Positions 20,749 through 29,810 of a stretch of DNA of 64,000 bases are shown here, piece after piece. Position 1 is the stretch's first letter. Every line of letters begins with the position of its first letter. Source of the DNA: Maratus speciosus (taxonomy: Eukaryota; Arthropoda; Arachnida; Araneae; Salticidae); the NCBI GenBank assembly GCA_963932465.1, contig OZ010795.1:20793874-20857873 (forward strand). The letters run 5' to 3'. The translations under genes were made by a program, and so were the position numbers. The notes under the pieces are model-generated. The model worked only from the letters and a program-made list of their open reading frames with translations, was not told the DNA's origin and did not search any database.

Positions 20749-22219
20749 GGTGATTCTGAATTCATCATCAATATTTGGTGGGCAGGTAGGGAATAGGAAA
20801 AGAACACTATTTCACATAGGAAAGCTTAGGCACAAACGAACGCATGACGGTGTAGAGGGCGCTTTGTGTCCGCATCTCCCATGAACGCGCATAGCTGTCT
20901 GCCGTGTGCAGCCAGTCGTCATTCGACAAGGTGACTTCGCAGAAGTAACATGAACCGGTATACGTTTCAAGAACTTGCAGATATGCATCTAACTTACGGT
21001 GCCGCAGGAGAAAGCTGTCTTAGAGCTAGGCAAATGTATGCAGAGCGATACCCCAACCGGCGCGTGCCACAGCATCAAATGTTTTCACGTGTTCATCGAC
21101 AACTGTGCGAAACTGGATCATTTGCTGGTATTAATGTTGATCGAGGCAGCCGCCGATCAACACGGACAGTTTCAGTCGAGGAAGATGTCCTACAGTCTAT
21201 CGGAGAACAGCCAAGTTCTAGCACACGAGGTATTGCTCGCCAGTTTGGAGTTTCACAATCAACAGTGTGGCGGATACTAAACGAGGAACGTTTACATCCT
21301 TTTCATTTGCAAAGAGTGCAGTTACTGGAAGCAGAGGACTATCCCAAGCGTGTTACTTTTTGTCAGTGGTTCATGCAGAGAACAGCCGTTGATCCCAGTT
21401 TCCCAACGTATGTTCTTTTCACAGATGAAGCGTCCTTCACTCGTGAAGGTGTCTTCAACACACACAATTCGCATGTGTGGGCTAATCAGAATACACATGG
21501 TACGATAGTTAGAGCTGCGCAACAACGCTTTGCCGTCAATGTGTGGACTGGGATCGTCGGCGACTGTTTGCTGGGACCGTATTTACTACCATCCCGTTTA
21601 GATTGCGCAAACTACCTCATATTTCTTCAGACTGTGTTACCGGGTCTTATGAACGAGGTTCCTGCTGTTATTCTCCGGCGAATGTGGTTCCAGCATGACG
21701 GCGCTCCAGCACATTTCGCAAATGATGTGCGTTGTTACCTGACCAGAAAATTTGGAGCTCAATGGATTGGTCGCGGTGGACCCGTTTGTTGGCCACCACG
21801 GTCACCGGATTTATCTCCAATAGACTTCTTTGTATGGGGTGCCATGAAAAACATGGTGTACGAGACCCCTGTTGCCAGTGCTATGGACCTTGTAGCACGC
21901 ATATCGGTTGCCGCCGCAAACATCCGGGAAACGCCAGGCATATTCCAGAAAGTTCGGTTGTCCATGCAACGTCGTTGTGAGGCATGTACTCTAGCAAATG
22001 GTCAGAATTTCGAGCACCTCTTGTAAGTCTGTACAAAAGATGCACAAATAAATGTTTTTTTCTCTTACCACTTTCTTGTTATGTTTTCTTTCCATCATTT
22101 AACCGGATTCATATTGCCCTACTACATGACGTCTGCGTCCATACTTTCCTATGTGAAATAGTGTTCTTTTCCTATTCCCTACCTGCCCACCAAATATTGA
22201 TGATGAATTCAGAATCACC
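20749..22219 (+). mobile_element. Tc1/mariner-type DD41D transposon, apparently intact
   Basis: The terminal inverted repeats are about 76 bp and, by eye, identical (20749-20824 and 22144-22219), starting GGTGATTCTGAATTCATCAT. They enclose one uninterrupted transposase gene. The right end reads ...CACCCTG before TA repeats. The left end has only ATATAT before GGTGATT, so the outermost CAG is missing or replaced on that side. The target lies in a TA run, so the TA duplication cannot be separated from the microsatellite. Confidence 0.88.
20950..22026 (+). CDS. DD41D transposase with N-terminal DUF4817-type helix-turn-helix
   Basis: Cuts and rejoins DNA at the element's TIRs, with insertion at TA. 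The 358-residue frame has no interruption. Residues 1-57 (YTFQELADMHLTYGAA and NRRVPQHQMFSRVHRQL) resemble the arthropod DUF4817 helix-turn-helix. Residues about 75-115 (RGIARQFGVSQSTVWRIL) are a second helix-turn-helix for TIR binding. The DDE core has Asp159 (LFTDEASF), Asp250 (WFQHDGAPAHF) and Asp292 (SPIDFFVWG), with 41 residues between the last two, hence DD41D. WPPRSPDLSP is the usual family signature. The ATG at 20950 is the first in frame and lies 125 bp inside the left TIR. Intact catalytic residues and matching TIRs suggest recent activity. Assignment to a named DD41D family (rosa or VS) was not tested. Confidence 0.92.
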   Translation: MNRYTFQELADMHLTYGAAGESCLRARQMYAERYPNRRVPQHQMFSRVHRQLCETGSFAGINVDRGSRRSTRTVSVEEDVLQSIGEQPSSSTRGIARQFGVSQSTVWRILNEERLHPFHLQRVQLLEAEDYPKRVTFCQWFMQRTAVDPSFPTYVLFTDEASFTREGVFNTHNSHVWANQNTHGTIVRAAQQRFAVNVWTGIVGDCLLGPYLLPSRLDCANYLIFLQTVLPGLMNEVPAVILRRMWFQHDGAPAHFANDVRCYLTRKFGAQWIGRGGPVCWPPRSPDLSPIDFFVWGAMKNMVYETPVASAMDLVARISVAAANIRETPGIFQKVRLSMQRRCEACTLANGQNFEHLL

Positions 22220-22224
22220 CTGTA

Positions 22225-22378
22225 TATATATATATATATGTGTGTGTGTCAATTTTGAACGGAGGGTGGTTTCGGGTTGTGGGGGGGTCATGATCGGTGA
22301 AATTATACCAAAATTTTTTGAACTCGCTTTCCTCCGAACGGCTGCAATAGGTAGCTTTTTGTAATGAAAGCTACCTAA
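22225..22378 (+). repeat. Diverged half copy of element A
   Basis: TA/TG run, then a GGAGGGTGGTTTCGGGTT-like segment, then CTGCAATAGGTAGC and an end in GAAAGCTACCTA. The order matches 18540-18690. Confidence 0.55.
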
Positions 22379-22454
22379 AATGACATTAATGAAACAGAAT
22401 ATTAGTAAATATATTGTATTCTGTCCGTCAACCTAAATGTATTTTTTTCATATA

Positions 22455-22620
22455 CAATGAAACCTCCCTGTGCGACCACTTCTATTAAGCGACCACCTGA
22501 ACGACCATTTTTTCATGGAACGAAATGTGTTCCTATAAGCTCAGTACTAATGTTACCTCCATTCAGAGACCACCCCAATTGAGCTCCTACCTCCCAGTTG
22601 AACGACCAATTTCTATAAGA
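22455..22620. repeat. Possible pogo/Tigger-like terminal fragment
   Basis: It starts ACAATGAAACCTCCCTGTGC and has repeated GCGACCACC phrases, resembling pogo-type ends in eukaryotic genomes. No opposite end or ORF was found. Low confidence. Confidence 0.3.
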
Positions 22621-22654
22621 AAATGAAACAAATTTCTTTTTTTCCTGGTCACAT

Positions 22655-22868
22655 TTAACCCTTTCAGCTCTGATGGGTGCATTTCTTCCCACTTAATTTT
22701 AATCTTCAAATGTCACATTGGCTCTGGAATATTCACCAAATTTATTTGAAAATAGGCCAATGCATTTTTTCGTGTATATTATAAGCCGAATCTTTTGTTT
22801 ACAAAATACTGGTGCCAATGCGGTATTTGGACATTTTAAAGAATTCACCCCAGAGCTCAAAGGGTTAA
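22655..22868. mobile_element. piggyBac-type MITE (TTAA-flanked)
   Basis: It is bounded by TTAA at 22655-22658 and 22865-22868. The inner ends CCCTTTCAGCTCTG and CAGAGCTCAAAGGG are inverted repeats. TTAA duplication plus CCC ends is the piggyBac hallmark. A second copy of almost the same length lies at 42911-43123. No coding capacity. Confidence 0.82.
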
Positions 22869-23302
22869 AAGGTTTTATTAGAAAAATAATTCCTGAGAGC
22901 GGATTGTTCATCAAACTTCTAAATTAACCCGTTATTAGTCGCGCGTTGGTCTTTTCCCCGCCAAAATTCGTATATCTTCCTAAAACCCATCTCCCCTTAA
23001 AGTTACAATGGTGGGATGCCGCATAGCTGACCTTCACTGTTCGACCTTCTGTTTACAGAAATTACAAGTCATTCCTGCGTTTTGTCAGGATTTTATAGCA
23101 TTTTAAAGTTAACTTCGGTCTGAATGACCGGCTTGCGATCACCAGCGTTAGTTGTTTTTTTTTCTCCCTACCCATTCTTCATTCCCATCCCCCCGAATTT
23201 CCTGGAAGACGGAAGAAGGGTTCGCTGAGTCTCTTCCATTTGCTGTCTTTCTCTTTTTCTCTTTCTGATATTTTTCTCATAGACTATTTGATTATTTTAA
23301 CA

Positions 23303-23479
23303 ATGTCTCGTAAACAGTTTTTAACTATTCAAGAAGCTCTAAAACTTTTTGATAATTTAGAAGAGGATTACATTAGTGATGAAGCCAGTTCACCAGCGGA
23401 AGATAATAATTTAATTCTAAACGAAGATGAGGAAACTGATAATGAAAAATCAGAAAATGTCCTATCTTCATGTTTTTAA
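23303..23479 (+). pseudogene. piggyBac transposase N-terminal fragment (probable)
   Basis: A 58-codon frame starts at ATG 23303; an earlier in-frame ATG at 23240 is possible. It begins MSRKQFLTIQEALKLFDNL and continues with a strongly acidic region (DEASSPAEDNN, NEDEETDNEKSE). A basic start, an xEALxxL helix and an acidic stretch are typical of piggyBac transposase N-termini. The DDD catalytic core is absent: the frame stops at 23479 and tandem repeats follow. Position inside TTAA/CCC ends is the main support. The sequence alone is too short for a firm family call. Confidence 0.5.
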
Positions 23480-23649
23480 TAGTTTGCTATGTATTGTAAG
23501 AAAAAAGTTTTTAGTGAATTATTCAGAGCATGAATTGATATGCACAAATGTATATTTATTTTAATTAAATGAAGCGGTACAATCAAAATGAACCTTTTGT
23601 CAGTTCGGTTCTTTAAATTTATTTATCCGTAAGTGGAATTAAAATCCAC

Positions 23650-24789
23650 AGTGAAAATTTATACAAATAAAATATTTAATTTTAATAAATTATTATTTAT
23701 TATTTACTTCATATATACGAAGCTCGTACCCAGAAGGGTGAAAAAAGAACGCTGCCCCACCCTGAGATAACTCCGTATATTTTCATTTGTTTCATTTATT
23801 TTCATTTGGTTCATATATTTTCATTTGAGATAAAGTATTGAATTATGAAATCTCTAAAGTTGCCCACACAAAAACGACTCAACGAAAAAAAAAAAGTAGC
23901 TACTGCTGTTACATTAATAATTTCAAATTAGTAGTTATTTTATCTCCGTTTTTTATTATATGTATAGATAGATATGGTAAGAAAAATATATTAGAAATGT
24001 ATTTTTTTCAATTTCAATTAGCTCCTAGTGCCGGACCACTGTTAAAACCAACCTGACTTCGCTGCTGTCCTTTCAAAAAATATGAATTACGATTTCAAAT
24101 TTATAACTGAAATATTGTTTTAATTTGTTATCCATTGTATCTTTACAAATTCAGTCAGTTTATATAACAATTTTTATCATTTTTACAAATTTTGCAAAAA
24201 AAAAAAAAAAAAAAAAAAAAGTGGAAATTTATAGAAATAAAATATTGGATTTTATTAAATTATTACTTATTATTTACTTCATATATACGAAGTTCATACC
24301 CAGAAGGATGAAAAAAGAACGTTGCTTCACCCTTTAATATGTCCGTATATTTTCATGCATATATTATCATTTGGTTCATATATTTTCACTTGAGAAAAAG
24401 TATTGAATTATCAAATCTCTAAAGTTGCACACACAAAAATGACTCAACGGAAAGACAAAAAAATTAATGAAATAAAAAGTAGCTACTGTTGTTATATTAA
24501 TAATTTCAAAGTAGTAGTTATTTTATCACATTTTTTTATTATTTGTATAGATATGGTAAGAAAAATATATTAGAAATGCAATTTTTCAACTTTAATTAGC
24601 TCCTAGTGCCGGACCACCGGTAAAACCAACCTGACTGCGTTGTTGTCCTTTCGAAAAATATGTATCACGATTTCAAATTTATAACTGAAAATTTGTTTTA
24701 ATTTGTTATTCATTGAATCTTTACAAATTTTGTCAGTTTTTATAATAGTTTTTATCATTTTTACAAATTTTGAGGAAAAAAAAAAGTTA
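23650..24789 (+). repeat. Tandem duplication, two units of about 570 bp
   Basis: The second unit (about 24220-24789) repeats the first (about 23650-24219) nearly base for base. Examples are ACTTCATATATACGAAG and AGCTCCTAGTGCCGGACCAC. Landmark CCGTATATTTTCAT is at 23773 and 24343. A poly(A) run (about 24197-24219) lies at the junction. It is internal to the piggyBac element. Confidence 0.9.
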
Positions 24790-25023
24790 TTAAACATTTA
24801 TTTAAATGTTAACCAAATATATACTTAACGTAAATTCGTGCTAATTGCTATAACGTTTATCTTATCGCATTCAAGCGATATTTCCCCCTTATTTTCGCAG
24901 TTTTCGATCTTCCAGTAACACTGGCAATTTTCCTCTGTTTTTTCGGCCAAACGGGAACGGCGGCAAATAGACCGAGCGCGACTACTAGCGTTCTAAAAAA
25001 AGACGCGACTACTCTCGGGTTAA

Positions 25024-26399
25024 CAAGGAAGGTCTCCATACGGGCATACTCAGAAAAATCTGAAAAAAAATACAGAATGTTCTTCTCCCATGGGTATATA
25101 TGTTTATAAAAAAAATTTTGGCGGAACCTCGGTAGAACGTCCGTAAAAAAATAATGAAAATTTCGCTTATTTGGCGACTTATCACCGTTTGGCGAAGAAA
25201 TTAAATTAAAAAAAAATACGCTTGTCGAATACTCTTTAAGGAAAAAAACTTTTTATGTTGAAATTGTTTAAATAAGTTTAATTTAAATAGCTTTATCTTT
25301 GTCATTTTGTTTGTTTTAACTATAGTTTTGTCATATATATTTATGTATATGTACTTATAACGAATTTTAACTATCATATTTTACGATTTAAAACAAAATT
25401 TAAATTGATTAAAATTGTTCCAAACTCAAAAATATGCCCCATCGAGCACTGTCGGTTCAACCTAGTTGCTATGAAAACATCTTCTTCGGTATGGAAATGT
25501 ATTACGGCAGCATTATTCATCTGGCGTTAAAAGTTATTTTATAATCGATAAAGCCGTTTAAATTAAAAAAAATTATGGATTGGAGAATAAAACAAAGGCA
25601 AAATTTCGTTCAAATTGGCAACAAGCAACAAGTATAATACAAAATGTAATAATAATAATAAATTCTTTCATGGCTTACGTTTAAATTCATTAAATACCAC
25701 ATATTCTCAAAATCAATTAACAAACAATTTTCAGATTCATTAAAATCGTTTGCTTTTGGCGAGGAAAAGTGCTGTTCCCCAAATTGCGTGCCGCTCTCGT
25801 CATTTCACGCCAATTATTCGAAAGTATTTTATTTTTTTACAGATTTTCTACTGTAATTCCGCCGCTAATTTTAACTGATCCTTTATTATATACATGAGTA
25901 CTTTCACTAGCATTTTTTCAACATATTCTGAGTATGCCCAGTATGGAGACCTTCCTTGTAAGTTTAGAATTTTTTTTATACCTGTAACTATTAAGTATTT
26001 AAACCCCTTTGTGCCTTTTTATGTTCCTTGTAACCAATATGAATTTTTTTTCAAGAAAGAATGCTTATTCCTACTTGATTCATGCCATATATTTTCTGAA
26101 ATTCAGGCTTGATATATTTTTTAAAATCATTTTTTATTTATAGCTTTTGGATTTCTGAATATTTTTTTTTTGTTAACAAGATAATCCTCGAGAAATTCTA
26201 GTTTTTTATCGAAATCAGGCAATTCTCGTTATCCATAAGGATGAAGTGCTCCTATTTTGTGATATAATTTTGTACAGAAAATAATAAGAGTAATTAATTT
26301 TAAAGATATTTAGCTTTTAGAATTTTATTAAAAAATGCTCATATATAGAAACACATAAGTTTGTGTAACAAACCCATCCTGAGATCCTGACAGTTATTT
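25024..26399. other. AT-rich stretch, nothing recognised
   Basis: No gene or clear repeat. Short ORFs here are low-complexity. Confidence 0.4.
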
Positions 26400-27750
26400 T
26401 TTAAAGTTATTAACTGCACAGCTGACGCATTTAAATTGAAAAACATTAACTAGAATCATCGGAAAACATAAAAAATTCCTTATACACTATACAAATTTTA
26501 AAAATAAAAATTTGATGCTTGATAATACATTTTAAAAAGCATATATAAACATATGATATGAAATATAAACATATTTACTTGGCTCTTTTGAGATCTAGAA
26601 ATGATTGATGATCTAGAAATGATAAGAGTTTAAAACAAAAAACTGACTTAAATAAGTAGTCGAAGTAAGTTGAATGTACGGCTGATCAAACTATTTCTAC
26701 AAGTAAATATTAACTGTCAAGTCATAAAATCGAAGTTGAACAAAATATTGATCATAAATATAAATTTTAATTATTTTATGTCATAGACGATACTTTCTGA
26801 AAATATTTGCAATTTATCTTTCCTAAAATATTTTTTTTTAATTTTATTTTAATGAAAATGAAACATTTATCATTTAAGGAAACACAACGTGCTTGAAAAA
26901 AAGTATTCCAAATTACCGATTATTCGTAGATATTGTTTTCAACGTTATTAATTAAATATCTATATGTCATTTAAAGTATAAAAAAATCATTTGGACTCAT
27001 CGGGAAGTGTAACGAATATTTTATAGAATATTGAAATTAAAAACACAAATTTCAAACATGTTCGATAGATTTTTTGCCTCTTTATAAAATCTTCTAAATA
27101 AATAAACATAAACATATTCATGTGGAATATATAAATATATTTTCCTGGACTTTCACAATCCATAATTAAATACCAGATGTATTTACGAAGCAGCATTTAT
27201 AAGATGTAAACTAAAACAGCGCAACATTTTCATTATATCATTTTTTTTTTTTTGTTTAGAACATAAAAAAGTAACATAGAACTTCAGAAACAGGCGCAGA
27301 CAATATTTAAAAAATTATGGGTCAGATATGTAAATTGGTACTTTTTTATGTCCGCAGACGGTACATTCTCAGAGTAATTTAAATTTATCTATCGTAGAAT
27401 ACTTTTCAAATCGAAAGGGAAATGCAAAAATTGTCATTTACAGGAACATACAGTTGTGTGTTTGAATGAAATTCTTCTAAAATCGCAGTTTTTCGCAGCT
27501 ACAATTTTCAAAATTATTAACTACATATCTTGAACTGTCATTTAGATTAAAAAAGATCATCCCGATTGACCCCGATGTATAACAAATGTTTTATAGAATA
27601 TTGAAATTAACAACAGAAATTTCAAAAATATACGGCACATTTTATGTCGTTTTATCATATGTGTTAAATTAACAAATATAAATATAGTCATGTGAAACGT
27701 AAACATATATACATGGGCTTAAAGAATCCAGAACTATATGGTATAAGCAA
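26400..27750 (+). repeat. Degenerate tandem array, period about 573 bp
   Basis: The phrase TTTTATAGAATATTGAAATTA recurs near 27017 and 27590, followed by ACA.AAATTTCAAA and later a TAAACATAT/CATATTCATGTG block. A weaker third unit, with ATATGAAATATAAACATAT, lies near 26440-26600. No ORF. Confidence 0.65.
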
Positions 27751-28133
27751 AAGTTTATGGGGAAAAAATCACAGTGAAATAAACAGGCACAAAATGGAAC
27801 TTTAAAGTACAAATAAAAAACTTACTGCTACAAACAAGTTTGACCTTCTCTGGTAACAATTTTTTCGCACAAGAGAAAAAAATTATAAATGTACGGTGAA
27901 TCCCCATCTATTTATCTTCATAATTAGCTACATTTTTCTCTCCTCAACTGCGTTTCGAAAAATTGACTTTTGGCCGGCTAAATTGGAGAAATACCCCACT
28001 GTGCGTCGTATTGAAAAAAAAAGCACTTTTCAATGCAATTTGTTTGAAAACTGTATCTCCATTTATTCTTGAAATATTAATTTTTTTGTAGTTTTTAGCA
28101 CCATTTGTTTAATTTTGGCAACTCAAGTACTCC
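27751..28133. other. AT-rich spacer
   Basis: Nothing recognised. Confidence 0.4.
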
Positions 28134-28141
28134 ATTTATAT

Positions 28142-28474
28142 CACTGAGCTCCATATATAACAGGAGATCTGTCTTCGTATTTCCCAACATGATTTCCAGC
28201 GGTCAGCGCGGAAGGATACATTAACGATAATTTTAGTTCGCATGCATGGCAAAAAATGCCGTTTATCGCATTTCTTTATATGATTAGGGAATTATTTATT
28301 AATTTGAAAAGTATAGCTTAATTAAGAAGCATAAATTATGATAATAGTAAATGATATCACTAATATCGAACATTGACAACGCGGACTATTTTTTACATTT
28401 GCCTTGCATGCTTCATTTACCTTGCAAGCTTCTGACCGCTGACTAAGAACTCTTGTTATACATGGAGCTCAGTG
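28142..28474. mobile_element. hAT MITE with perfect 8-bp TSD
   Basis: The 333-bp element starts CACTGAGCTCCATATATAAC and ends GTTATACATGGAGCTCAGTG, imperfect inverted repeats of about 20 bp. Flanks are ATTTATAT at 28134-28141 and 28475-28482. CACTG ends with an 8-bp duplication are diagnostic of the hAT superfamily. No coding capacity. Confidence 0.9.
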
Positions 28475-28679
28475 ATTTATATAGAAAGTAGAAGGAAAAT
28501 AGTTGAAAAATAGCAATTATATCTTTTTATTCCCATTTTCTCATAACAACCAAAAGAAAATGTAATTAAAATACGTGCTATTTTGGAAAAATATAAACGA
28601 ATAATTTCGTTAAAACATGGAGCTATTATAAATTATATTTAATTTTAAGTATCTGTAAACGCTTTCAGTGTGACCTCAG

Positions 28680-28905
28680 CCATGACGTTTTGGTTGGAAA
28701 CTGAATCCAAACAAACGGTTGCTATGAGTCATTTCTTTTTAAATATAAATTGTGGAAAATGTTACCAGTACATATCAAGTATTAAAACACTTAGATGTGA
28801 GATATAGATATAAGATATAGCTGCAACACACAAACAAAATAGAAAATACAACATAACAACCGTTTGTTTGGAGTCAGTATCCAACAAAAACGTCATGACT
28901 GACGT
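28680..28905. repeat. Imperfect inverted repeat
   Basis: GACGTTTTGGTTGGAAACTG plus AAACAAACGGTTG (28685-28724) is mirrored by CAACCGTTTGTTTGGAGTCAG plus AAAAACGTC (28858-28894). Probable small foldback element; target duplication not resolved. Confidence 0.6.
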
Positions 28906-29512
28906 CACGACTGAAATCGTCTATATTAATGTTACAAACAAATGAATGCCTATGAATCATTAGATAGCCGTTTTTATTGTCGAGTTTCTTTAATGAAGGA
29001 ATCTTTTTTGCTGCATTTGTGTATTTCTGCGACAGTGGCATCCTTATGCATGCTTTACTGTAGATGTTTAGGAGTGGATCGTAAATGTGGAATTCTTTAA
29101 CGGATGCGAATGACGTCATTTTACATAAAATAAAAGTGTGTGCTTCAAGTCTTAAAATTGAAATAGGTTTTGTACTATTTATATATTCACATATTTTTTT
29201 CGTCGGGGGCAACACTAAATTCTGAAAAAGCAGAATTCCTGTTTTCTAGTTATTATCTTTTTCTCGAATTGTTTTCTTGAAATTCAAACGCATGTATTAA
29301 AATAATTATCTAAACTTTATTTTAACTTTAAAATCATTCAAATGAAGATACTACGTCATTTTAACAGACGCTTAGTTAAAATTTTTACACATACATAGGG
29401 AAAATTTTCGTTTCTCGATTAGAATGACGTCGATTTCAAAAATGCAAAAGTATAGCGAGAAAATCCGAATTTTTAATATCCAAATACACACGTTATCATT
29501 TTCTTTAAATTA

Positions 29513-29770
29513 CTCTGTCGTTTTTTAGGGTGTGGCAACAGGAAAGAAACGGTTGAATTATAAAAATTAAAAAAGAGATATTTCTATAATATTAAATTAT
29601 GGAAAGTGGTAGAAAAAAGGGATAAATACTGGTCTGATGATTTTTTAAAGTAGACTGTGGTCTTTTCCATATTCTAAAACGTATGTACATGAAGTTTCGT
29701 GTAAATCGGTCAAAAACTGAAGATTTGTATAAAGGACATATACAAAAAGAACAGTTTTTATATAGAGAGA
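29513..29770 (-). mobile_element. Helitron 5'-end segment (family X), copy 1
   Basis: Read on the minus strand it begins TCTCTCTATATAAAAACTGT at 29770. The same segment recurs at 43528-43783. In both places it directly abuts the CTAG 3' end of another Helitron. TC start and AT flank fit a Helitron 5' terminus. Its own 3' end was not found. Confidence 0.55.
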
Positions 29771-29810
29771 CTAGCAGAACTACCCGGCTTCGCCCGTGTC
29801 AACTATCAGA
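29771..29810 (-). mobile_element. Helitron 3' terminus with hairpin
   Basis: The minus strand runs GGGCGAAGCCGGGTAGTTCTG into CTAG at 29774-29771. A short GGC/GCC hairpin lies just upstream of CTAG, as in Helitrons. The body extends to the right. Its 5' end was not identified. Confidence 0.55.

Larger units (their letters stand above)
22924..25023 (+). mobile_element. Non-autonomous piggyBac element
   Basis: The left end is TTAA at 22924-22927 followed by CCCGTTATTAGTCGCGCG. The right end, read inward on the minus strand, is TTAA (25020-25023) then CCCGAGAGTAGTCGCG. Both carry the TAGTCGCG core, and a second inverted copy of it lies about 40 bp inside the right end (near 24976-24986), like the subterminal repeats of piggyBac. 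It encloses a short transposase-start-like ORF and a tandem duplication that replaces the rest of the coding region. Length is 2.1 kb. Confidence 0.8.

Noticed and set aside
20999..21980. Other ORFs within the DD41D gene
   Set aside because: Different frames of the same transposase gene.
24857..25039. Minus-strand 60-codon ORF
   Set aside because: Lies across the piggyBac right end and its subterminal repeats; no domain.
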